Part shown: positions 6,588 to 13,350 of the stretch, in pieces
Numbering within the stretch: the first letter of the stretch is position 1
Layout: every line of letters starts with the position of its first letter
Made by a program: the position numbers and the translations under genes
The notes under the pieces: model-generated
What the model was told of the DNA's origin: nothing
The model's input: the letters and a program-made list of their open reading frames with translations, nothing else
Databases searched by the model: none
DNA from: Acidithiobacillus sp.
GTDB taxonomy: Bacteria; Pseudomonadota; Gammaproteobacteria; Acidithiobacillales; Acidithiobacillaceae
NCBI GenBank assembly: GCA_028065135.1
Contig: JAPTWR010000006.1
Location: 1-14,664, forward strand
Reading direction: 5' to 3'
Length of the DNA: 14,664 bases

Positions 6588-9500
6588 GCACCACTCTCGT
6601 GCACCTGCAGTTCAATCCGCAGCGCCCGATCCTCATGGCCCGGTATCTGATGCCCCCAGCGATCATTCAAGGCGTAAACCCAGAACGCCACTGGGTGCGT
6701 GGCGCCTTCCAGACGGAGATGGAAAAATAGTCGATCCTGCCCCTGCAAAGAAATCTCTCCTTGGGTGAAAGGCATCGGCAGCACAGCGTTATCTTGCGAA
6801 CTTTCCAAGGCGCTATGGGCATGTGCGCTGTGCCCGTCACCATCTTGCAGATGCAGAATCAAAGTCCCGTTGGACGCTCCGCCATAGTTGCCTATCAATA
6901 TCGATATCCCGGTGAGCATTCCACGAATCCCCACGGGTATGGGGAAACTACCCTGGAACTCTTCACCGGACGCCAAGACCAATGGCTCTGTCCTCATGTG
7001 GGGTATGCCATAGGGGACATCGATGATGGCCGGTTCCCGACGCCACGGATATTGAACCCTTGGCCGCCACGCCAGAGAAAAGTCCTCCCGTTCGAGGGTG
7101 AGGTTGGGGTTATAGGCGGGATCGCGCTTCAGCCACCCCCCCCAGCGCCATTGCATATAGGCATGTTCCCGTGCAAATCGCTGTAATTTCTCAGGATGGA
7201 TATCGCTGCCGCGGGACTTGGACTCATGATGATAGAGCAACACGTGCGGGAGCCAAACATTGCGTAGACCTGCTTCCCGCAAACGCAGGCAAAGGTCCAC
7301 GTCATTGAAAGCCACCGAGAGTTCAGAAGCCATGCCCCCCGCTTGATCCCAGTGGCTTTTCCGCATCATCAGGCAAGCCCCTGTAACGGCGCTAAAGTTT
7401 TGTACCAACGCGGCACGGCCAAAATGGCCGTGAGAATCTCCCGGAAAATGTTTATGTGCGTGGCTTGCGATTCCACCCAAACCCAGAATTACTCCGCCAT
7501 GTTGAACCGTGCCATCGGCATAGAGCAATTTCGCCCCTACCGCTCCAACCCCTTGACGCTGTGCCTGTCCAAGCATTTCATTCAACCATTGCGGTGTAAT
7601 AACTTCAGTATCGTTGTTCAATAGACAGATATATTCGCCGTTCGCTTGAGGCACGGCCCAATTGTGCATGGTCGCATAATCGAATGGATACGGATAAGAC
7701 AATACCCGATAGCCTGGCCGACGTTGGACATCGGCGAGGTAAGCCAGCGTGTCGGCATCGTCGCTTTGATTGTCAATAACCAAAATTTCGGAATATGGAT
7801 ATTCCTTAATATTTAGGCTATTCAGGCACTTGCGAAGATCAGAAAGACCGTTCCTGGTAGGTATGATGATGCTTACTTTTGGAGTGCCATTTACAGAGAA
7901 TCTGGGTAAATGAAGCGCGCTATTGCAAGCGCCGTCCAGAAAAAACGTCTCTCCCCGCCGTTGCAGGCTTTCGGTAATTGCCATCTTTGCTGCGTTAACC
8001 ACATAAGGTTTGGCGGACAAATCACTGGCCGTAGAACCATCGAGTATCCGCCAATGATACAAAACGGCAGGAATATGGCGGATTTTCTCAGGAGAAAGGT
8101 CCTCTGTAAAACGGAGCACCAAATCCCAATCCTGACTGCCTTCGAATCCCTGACGGAACCCACCGTAACGCAAAACCCGGTCTTTTTTGTAGACGCCCAG
8201 ATGACTTATGTAATTTTGGCCGAGAAGAAGTTCAGGGTTCCAGTCCGGCTTGAAGTAAGGATCGCAACGGCGATCTTTTTTGCTGATCTTGTCTTCATCG
8301 CTATAAAGGAGCTCCGCTTCTGGGTGGGCCATGATCTCCGCTGCCATCCAGTAGAGGGCATGCTCGGCGAGCGCATCGTCATGGTCCAGGAGGGCGACAT
8401 AGTCGCCAGTAGCAACTTCCAAGGCGCTGTTGGAGGCTACGGAAATATGACCGTTTTGTTCCCGGAAAACCACCTTGATGCGGGGATCCTTGCGCGCATA
8501 TTCCTCCAACACTCTGCGTACATGAGGCAGCGGCGAAGCGTCGTCGGCGATGCAGAGTTCCCAGTGAGGATAGATCTGAGCACGCACCGATTCGATAGCC
8601 TTGCGCAAGAATTTCTCCGGTGGGTTGTAGGTGGGCATTACCACGGAAAAGATAGGCGGATTGGTGAAGGATGCAATATGGGTACGCATGTCAGCACGGT
8701 CCGCATCCGTCAAAGTGTCATATTGCCGGATCCACGTCTCGTAATCACCGCGAATCTGCCCAGTGAGTAGCCGTTTGGCGGGGTTGCGCAGCGCGCGCTT
8801 GACCCTGCCCGGAAGGGGGGTGTGGTGGTAGAGCGTACGGGCAAAGGCATAGCGATGTTCATGGCCTTGTTTTCCAGGAGTCAACAATAACCGGCTAGCC
8901 CGTATACTGGCACGGAGGGTGCCAGCAGTAATGCGTAGGGGTTTGGTCAGCTTCCAAGAATGGGAACGTAATGTGGCCTCCAGTTCCGTGGCCAGACGCT
9001 GGTTTTTGTCTTCGGCAGACTGCAACGCTGCAGTCAATTCCTCCGTCCGCACTTCGTTTGACTGGTGCATGGACTCCAGCTCTGTGGCCAAGCGCTGGTT
9101 TTGTTCTTCGGCCGCCCGTAGGGCCGCTGTCAGTTCATCCGCCTGCACCTGGTTTGTCTGCTGCATGGACTCCAGTTCCGTGGCCAGACGCTGGTTTTTC
9201 TTCAGAATATCTTCCCACTCCTCCTGAACCGCCAAGTAATCGGCAGACATGGGCCACGATAGCTCCACCTCCAGATGTTCGGCTCGGGAAATTATCTCGG
9301 GGGATACAGGTAGTTCCAGCCACGGATCGTCGTCCAACAGGGACAGCACCATGCCTTCCTCCCCGGTCTTCAGCGGAGCCGGGAAGATGCCGTGCAGTGA
9401 TCCACGGAGCAGTGTTTCGACATCGCCATCCCAGGTCCAGAGACAATCAGTACCATCAAGCAGACGCATGGCATACAAGCGCAGAAACCCTTTCCAATCG

Positions 9501-10411
9501 GAAGGATCGAACCGGAGCGCCTGCACCAATCCTTTGGGGAACGTGAAATGTACGCGCTGCCGATCTAGCCCGATGGGCAGAAGGATGCGTTCACTACGGG
9601 TTTCGGTAAAGAGTTCGTCATTACCACGCCAAAAGACCTGACAAGCGAAACGCGGCCCATGTGACACCGCCTTATCAAGAGGGAAAATAGGCGTAACATT
9701 TTCTCCTGACTTTTGGGGATAGGCCTCAACGATAAACTGATAGGTAATGGCGTCATCCCGATCCTGCATTTCTCGCAGCAACGACGGGCTGATGATTTCC
9801 ATGGGGATGGCAGAAAATTCTGAATGTTGAAGATCGACTATAGTGCGGTCTACTATCTGCCCGGCAAACCCATTTTCGGCTAAAAGGTATAGGAAACTAC
9901 GCCGGGTAAAAAAACGCAGATGGGTCCGGTCGAGTAATCCTTCCTCTCGGTAGCGGAAGTCGCCGGACAGTAATTCCAGAAAGACGCCGATATGCCCAAT
10001 GTTGGGGATGGAAATGAGGATTTTGCCATCAGGCGTCAGATGATCCTTTAGCCGTTGGAGCACCTGGCCCGGATCCCGCAGGTGTTCCAGCACGTCCGCA
10101 CAAACAATTCGGTCATAGCGTGCTTCTTCCAATAGCTGCCGAAGATCGGCAGATTCCAGGTCGGTGACCATGATCCGACGGTAAAAGGGCCGGGCAATTT
10201 TGGCGGCCTCGACATTCCCCTCAATTCCATCGACGCTACAGTTTTGTTGCTCGGTGAGGTATTGGCCTAGCACTCCCACTGCGCAACCCACGTCCAGTAC
10301 CGTGCTGTCGTGTGGAATGCGTCGGGCGATCTTGGCTAAGCTGTCCTCAGCATTCGGATCAAGTGGGGGGCGGGAATACAGGTGTTGCTGTGTCTCTGTT
10401 TCGGTAGTCAT
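6584..10411 (-). CDS. Methyltransferase-coiled coil-GT2-GT2 multidomain polysaccharide assembly protein
   Basis: This is a 1275-residue protein with six recognisable parts. Residues about 20-190 are a class I SAM methyltransferase (VLDVGCAVGVLG at 38-49, acidic DGIEGN at 61-66, CADVLEHL at 104-111). Residues about 250-390 form a beta-rich region of unknown role. Residues about 393-485 are a coiled coil with 32-residue repeats, followed by SHSWKLTKPLR. Residues about 588-800 are GT2 domain 1 (VVMPTYNPP, DHDDA at 676-680). Residues about 845-1080 are GT2 domain 2 (SIIIPTRNG, NND at 932-934, NDVDLCLR at 1036-1043). Residues 1141-1275 are the beta module shared with the YfhO-like protein. Two GT2 domains in tandem suggest polymerase or successive-transfer activity; the methyltransferase could modify the sugar or cap the chain. 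ATG at 10411 overlaps the sulfotransferase stop (ATGA), and the stop overlaps the next start the same way. Domain calls are secure, but substrates are not visible. Confidence 0.9.
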   Translation of the reverse strand: MTTETETQQHLYSRPPLDPNAEDSLAKIARRIPHDSTVLDVGCAVGVLGQYLTEQQNCSVDGIEGNVEAAKIARPFYRRIMVTDLESADLRQLLEEARYDRIVCADVLEHLRDPGQVLQRLKDHLTPDGKILISIPNIGHIGVFLELLSGDFRYREEGLLDRTHLRFFTRRSFLYLLAENGFAGQIVDRTIVDLQHSEFSAIPMEIISPSLLREMQDRDDAITYQFIVEAYPQKSGENVTPIFPLDKAVSHGPRFACQVFWRGNDELFTETRSERILLPIGLDRQRVHFTFPKGLVQALRFDPSDWKGFLRLYAMRLLDGTDCLWTWDGDVETLLRGSLHGIFPAPLKTGEEGMVLSLLDDDPWLELPVSPEIISRAEHLEVELSWPMSADYLAVQEEWEDILKKNQRLATELESMQQTNQVQADELTAALRAAEEQNQRLATELESMHQSNEVRTEELTAALQSAEDKNQRLATELEATLRSHSWKLTKPLRITAGTLRASIRASRLLLTPGKQGHEHRYAFARTLYHHTPLPGRVKRALRNPAKRLLTGQIRGDYETWIRQYDTLTDADRADMRTHIASFTNPPIFSVVMPTYNPPEKFLRKAIESVRAQIYPHWELCIADDASPLPHVRRVLEEYARKDPRIKVVFREQNGHISVASNSALEVATGDYVALLDHDDALAEHALYWMAAEIMAHPEAELLYSDEDKISKKDRRCDPYFKPDWNPELLLGQNYISHLGVYKKDRVLRYGGFRQGFEGSQDWDLVLRFTEDLSPEKIRHIPAVLYHWRILDGSTASDLSAKPYVVNAAKMAITESLQRRGETFFLDGACNSALHLPRFSVNGTPKVSIIIPTRNGLSDLRKCLNSLNIKEYPYSEILVIDNQSDDADTLAYLADVQRRPGYRVLSYPYPFDYATMHNWAVPQANGEYICLLNNDTEVITPQWLNEMLGQAQRQGVGAVGAKLLYADGTVQHGGVILGLGGIASHAHKHFPGDSHGHFGRAALVQNFSAVTGACLMMRKSHWDQAGGMASELSVAFNDVDLCLRLREAGLRNVWLPHVLLYHHESKSRGSDIHPEKLQRFAREHAYMQWRWGGWLKRDPAYNPNLTLEREDFSLAWRPRVQYPWRREPAIIDVPYGIPHMRTEPLVLASGEEFQGSFPIPVGIRGMLTGISILIGNYGGASNGTLILHLQDGDGHSAHAHSALESSQDNAVLPMPFTQGEISLQGQDRLFFHLRLEGATHPVAFWVYALNDRWGHQIPGHEDRALRIELQVHESGA
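6587..6991 (-). other. Shared beta-rich module, C-terminal copy in the GT2-GT2 protein (residues 1141-1275)
   Basis: These last 135 residues match the pattern of the module inside the YfhO-like protein. They contain GISILIGNYGGASNGTL, SSQDNAVLPMPF, ATHPVAFWVYAL and ALRIELQV in the same order and with nearly the same spacing (135 versus 136 residues). The module follows the second GT2 domain after a proline-rich linker. Similarity is obvious by eye but moderate, so the two copies are diverged paralogues rather than a recent duplication. Confidence 0.65.
8978..9196 (-). repeat. 96-bp tandem repeat within the coiled-coil coding region
   Basis: Two full 96-bp units (9196-9101 and 9100-9005) and the first 27 bases of a third (9004-8978) lie in frame. 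Each begins with codons for NQRLATELE (residues 406, 438 and 470). The + strand motif CAGTTCCGTGGCCAGACGCT is identical at 8981 and 9173, with a slightly changed copy at 9077. The encoded 32-residue unit is rich in Glu, Gln, Ala and Leu. High nucleotide identity between units suggests recent duplication or gene conversion. Confidence 0.9.
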
Positions 10412-11436
10412 AGCGAGTGATCCCGCGACGCCAGAACGATGCCATAAGCATGGTCGACCAATCGGTGAATTTCAGAACGACGGCGCAGATACTCCTTGTC
10501 CATGCGCACCTCGTAGGGGAGAATGCCGTGCCAGCGCAACGGGTTGAGTGAGACGTGGCAATGTTCATACAGAAATTTTCTGGAGCGGCGGAATCGCACC
10601 GAAAACCGTAGGATATCCCACCGGCTTGGGACGGACATTTTTCCGGCGTGCGCTCCGGCTTCGGTTGTCGCGGAGAGAATTGCCTCCGTGTTGCGGCCTC
10701 TTTCCCTGTCGTCGGTTCCGTTGTCTCTGCTCATCTGATTAAGCCTCAGCAATGCCAGGCCGGCAACCATGTCGATGGACTCGTTGGCCGCAACCACTCG
10801 CTCCAGTTCGTTCTCCAGTTCCTGCAAGCCGATCAGTTTCACAAACTTTGGTTCGATCGGAACCTCGAATCCGCTACAGTGGACATGATGTTTTTCAAAC
10901 ACATTGGCGAAGCCTAGCGCAATCCTCTCATAGTGGAAGCAAAATCGCCAGTTACCCCGCATCACGAATACGCCGTTATCCAGAATCCGCTTTTTGAATA
11001 CGCGAAAGGATAAATCCAGACCATGCTTCAGGAGTTCTCCATATAAGGAAATAATATATTCACCCCACTCCCGGAAGAATACGATCACTTCCACTTGGCA
11101 TCCGACATCGTTCAAACGGTGTTTCAGCGCTATCAGGGCTTGTGGTCTGGAATAGAGATATTCAAAGTCTTCTGAGGAAACTACCACAGTATGGCAATCT
11201 GACCCGCTGATTTCTGTGCATAGATCGTCCAATGTGCCGTAGCAGCCCTGGAAGCGATGATCGTCATTCAACTCCCAGGCGATATTGTGATGCCCGCTGT
11301 TTGGATCTATGCAGCCGGAAACGGGTATCAACACGCCGCGTTCCTGCAGGCGTTGCTTGTTGACCCTTAAAAAGTGCTGTAACGCCGTTGTTCCGGTTTT
11401 GTGTGTTCCTATATGTAGAAAACACTTTTTATTCAC
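10408..11436 (-). CDS. Sulfotransferase-family protein (probable PAPS-dependent)
   Basis: This 342-residue soluble protein opens with CFLHIGTHKTGTTALQHFL, the 5'-phosphosulfate-binding loop (K-T-G-T-T) that binds PAPS in sulfotransferases. A second family-like stretch, EVIVFFREWGEYIISLYGEL, resembles the 3'-phosphate-binding region (R-x8-S with W and Y), with VVVSSEDFEYL between them. Members in polysaccharide loci transfer sulfate to sugar hydroxyls, which would make a sulfated glycan; the acceptor here is unknown. Translation starts at GTG 11436, with AAGGA at 11450-11446 giving 9-nt spacing and no suitable upstream ATG. The stop forms ATGA with the start of the methyltransferase-GT2-GT2 gene. 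It heads the operon behind an AT-rich spacer. Related P-loop kinases or other PAPS-fold enzymes cannot be excluded. Confidence 0.75.
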   Translation of the reverse strand: MNKKCFLHIGTHKTGTTALQHFLRVNKQRLQERGVLIPVSGCIDPNSGHHNIAWELNDDHRFQGCYGTLDDLCTEISGSDCHTVVVSSEDFEYLYSRPQALIALKHRLNDVGCQVEVIVFFREWGEYIISLYGELLKHGLDLSFRVFKKRILDNGVFVMRGNWRFCFHYERIALGFANVFEKHHVHCSGFEVPIEPKFVKLIGLQELENELERVVAANESIDMVAGLALLRLNQMSRDNGTDDRERGRNTEAILSATTEAGAHAGKMSVPSRWDILRFSVRFRRSRKFLYEHCHVSLNPLRWHGILPYEVRMDKEYLRRRSEIHRLVDHAYGIVLASRDHSL

Positions 11437-11501
11437 TAAAATTATTCCTTACCGATATATCGTAACCTGATTAGCACGATGTTTAACCTGTACTTTTATT
11501 G

Positions 11502-11507
11502 ATTATA
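11502..11507 (-). promoter_or_regulatory. Candidate -10 box for the sulfotransferase-led operon
   Basis: The minus strand carries a perfect TATAAT about 65 nt before the GTG start at 11436, inside a markedly AT-rich 90-bp stretch in an otherwise GC-rich region. At 16-18 bp upstream the best hexamers (for example TGCATC) are poor -35 matches. The promoter may therefore need an activator, or the box may be chance. The spacer between the ABC ATPase stop (11558) and this gene shows no convincing terminator, so read-through from the exporter genes is also possible. Confidence 0.4.
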
Positions 11508-11557
11508 TAGGAACTGAACGCCCCGATGCATCTCATTCCGTAATGACTGCAAACCGG

Positions 11558-12304
11558 TCAAAGTACGGCCAGCCAGCGCCCGGACTCATTTGGGTCCTGC
11601 TGCAGTCGCCCTGTTTCCACTACCCGACCATGCTCCAGTCGTACAAACTGGTCACAAAATTTGTTGACCTGCTCGGTGCTGTGGGAAACGAGGATAAGGG
11701 TCATGCCCTGGACGCGGAGTTCGGCGATTTTTGCGTGGCATTTTTCCTGGAAGGGCTGGTCGCCCACGGCGAGGATCTCGTCGGCCAGGAGGATGTCGGG
11801 CTGCAGGTGGACGGCCACGGAGAAGCCCAGACGCATCTGCATGCCGGAGGAGTAATTCTTGAGTGGGGTGTCGATGAAGTGGGCCAGCTCCGAGAATTCG
11901 ATGATGTCCTTGACGCGCTTTTGGGTGTCGCGGTTGCGGAAGCCATAGAGGCTGGCGTTGAGGAAGATGTTTTCGTAGCCGCTGAGCTCGGGATGGAAGC
12001 CGACGCCAAGCTGGATGAGAGGGGCGATGCGGCCGTAGGTGATGACCTGCCCCTGGCTGGGTTCCAGGATGCCGGCGATGATCTGCAGCAGGGTGCTCTT
12101 GCCGGAGCCGTTGTGCCCCAGCAGGCCCAGGGCCTCGCCCTGCTCGACGCGCAGGTTGATGTCATCCAGGGCGAGGAAATGCTCGCGGCGTTCGCGCTTG
12201 CTCTGGTGAAAGAGGGCGAGGAAGCGGGTCTTGAGGCCCATGGCGCGATTGTGGCGGAGAATGAACTCCTTGCGAACGTGCTCGACGAGGACGGCGGGGG
12301 GCAT
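11558..12304 (-). CDS. wzt: Polysaccharide ABC exporter ATPase, Wzt-type (short form)
   Basis: This 248-residue nucleotide-binding subunit shows Walker A GHNGSGKST at 63-71, a Q-loop region near LIQLGVGFHPELSGYENI, and the signature YSSGM at 151-155 after LKN. Walker B ILLADE is at 171-176, a D-loop follows, and the switch histidine is H208 in LVSHS. The YSSGM signature and LG-xx-FHPELSGYENI are characteristic of Wzt/TagH/KpsT exporters that drive lipid-linked glycan export. Wzt proteins of the E. coli O9a type are over 400 residues with a C-terminal glycan-binding domain; that domain is absent here, as in TagH-short, KpsT or O12-like systems. The start is set at ATG 12304 because it overlaps the permease stop by one base (TGATG). 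The upstream in-frame stretch to 12733 is permease sequence read in another frame. Confidence 0.92.
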   Translation of the reverse strand: MPPAVLVEHVRKEFILRHNRAMGLKTRFLALFHQSKRERREHFLALDDINLRVEQGEALGLLGHNGSGKSTLLQIIAGILEPSQGQVITYGRIAPLIQLGVGFHPELSGYENIFLNASLYGFRNRDTQKRVKDIIEFSELAHFIDTPLKNYSSGMQMRLGFSVAVHLQPDILLADEILAVGDQPFQEKCHAKIAELRVQGMTLILVSHSTEQVNKFCDQFVRLEHGRVVETGRLQQDPNESGRWLAVL

Positions 12305-13113
12305 CAGAGGTCTTCGACCAGGTGCCGGGCCCTGCGGCGGAAGAGGATCGTGCCGACGGTGAGGGTAGCGACGGTCCAGCCGCTGGCGATCAGGACGTGA
12401 CTCAGGGCGGGCAGGGTGCCGGCGTAGAGCAAAGCGTGAAAGAGGTCCATGAACTGGGTGAGGGGGTTGAGGGAAATGATCTCGCGAGTGGTGGGTTTGA
12501 GAACGTTGATGTCGTAGCCGATGGGAGTGAACCAGAAGCCGAACATCAGCGCAATCTCGACCAGATGCTTGAGGTCGCGCAGTTCGACCTGCAACACCGA
12601 GAAGGTCAGCACGATGCCCCAGATGAACGCGATATATAAACCGAGCGCCAGCGGGTAGAGCAGCAGCCCCCAGTGATAGACGCCACCCAGAAACGGATAG
12701 AGCACCACCAGGATCAGGATGGCGATGATCCATAACGCCAGCGTAAACAAGAGACTGGCGGTGGGCACCAGAATGCGTGGGAAGTAAATCTTCTGGATCA
12801 GACCCGAAGCGCTGGTGAGGCTCTCGCAGCTCTGGCTCACCGACTGCGAAAAGAGGTTGTAATGCAGAACGCCGATGATCAGATAGAGGATGTAGTGGGG
12901 CAGGTCGCTGCGAAATACATGGGTAAAGACGAAGTCATAGAGCAGGATGAGCGCGAGCGGATTGCCCAGCGACCACAAAAAGCCCAGCGCAGCACCTTGG
13001 TAGCGTACCTTGAGGTCTTTGGCGACCAGATTGCGCACTAGGTCACGATATTGCCAGTAACGGGCAAAGCCGACGGCGGCGGCGCTGGACGGGGCGATGG
13101 TACTGGTCTGCAT
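12304..13113 (-). CDS. wzm: Polysaccharide ABC exporter permease, Wzm-type (ABC-2)
   Basis: This 269-residue integral membrane protein of the ABC-2 family has about six hydrophobic segments. The conserved amphipathic N-terminal element reads YRDLVRNLVAKDLKVRYQG, followed by GFLWSLGNPL. The re-entrant and helix regions contain LIQKIYFPRILVP and the family's QVELRDL and FWFTPIGYD motifs. With the ATPase encoded one base downstream it forms the channel for undecaprenyl-diphosphate-linked glycan across the inner membrane. ATG at 13113 gives the normal family length but has no obvious Shine-Dalgarno sequence. A GTG at 13203 would add 30 residues (NFIRYASRL...) without family support and also lacks a ribosome site, so the exact start is uncertain. 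The gene diverges from the GT4 gene. Confidence 0.92.
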   Translation of the reverse strand: MQTSTIAPSSAAAVGFARYWQYRDLVRNLVAKDLKVRYQGAALGFLWSLGNPLALILLYDFVFTHVFRSDLPHYILYLIIGVLHYNLFSQSVSQSCESLTSASGLIQKIYFPRILVPTASLLFTLALWIIAILILVVLYPFLGGVYHWGLLLYPLALGLYIAFIWGIVLTFSVLQVELRDLKHLVEIALMFGFWFTPIGYDINVLKPTTREIISLNPLTQFMDLFHALLYAGTLPALSHVLIASGWTVATLTVGTILFRRRARHLVEDL

Positions 13114-13350
13114 GAGCGGGATTGTGCGTGCTGCCGCCGGACTGGTCAATAGTGGGAGCGTCGCTGCGGTTGTGAGGCGGCTTGCGTATCTAATGAAGTT
13201 CACGGAGTGAAGGGGTATGCTTGCACTTCACACAAGCCAGAGGGCAGGTGTTGATTGATGAAAATGACCATCTGGCGAAAAAGATTTGCAACGATCTCGG
13301 CATTCCCTAGGCCATAGGGTCCGGTGCCCCGATTTCCGATGGAGAATGAT
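13114..13350. promoter_or_regulatory. Divergent intergenic region between wzm and the GT4 gene
   Basis: This 237-bp region must hold the start signals for both directions, but no convincing -35/-10 pair is visible on either strand. It contains spaced inverted repeats: TTCAC at 13199-13203, GTGAAG at 13207-13212 and CTTCAC at 13226-13231. There is also a small perfect hairpin, CCCTA-ggcca-TAGGG, at 13305-13319. These could be operator half-sites, which is inference only. A plus-strand open frame from 13197 to 13310 encodes a protein-like tail (VLIDENDHLAKKICNDLGIP) without a good start, possibly a gene remnant. Confidence 0.35.

Noticed and set aside
7910..8770. Plus-strand open frame of 286 codons
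   Set aside because: Lies wholly opposite the GT2 domains of the 1275-residue protein and shows no recognisable family features.
8978..9196. Repeats considered as a CRISPR-like array
   Set aside because: Units are contiguous 96-bp coding repeats with no spacers and lie in frame inside a coiled coil.
11543..12400. Plus-strand open frame of 285 codons
   Set aside because: Antisense to the ABC ATPase, whose Walker and signature motifs are intact; the acidic, repetitive translation is a shadow.
12305..12733. N-terminal extension of the ABC ATPase frame
   Set aside because: Overlaps the permease gene out of frame; His/Arg/Pro-rich residues with no homology pattern. The start at 12304 fits the family and the TGATG junction.
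13112..13210. Plus-strand 32-codon ORF starting ATG 13112
   Set aside because: No ribosome site and opposite the wzm start; nothing beyond an open frame supports it.
13258..13317. 19-codon plus-strand ORF
   Set aside because: Too short, no ribosome site, no recognisable features.
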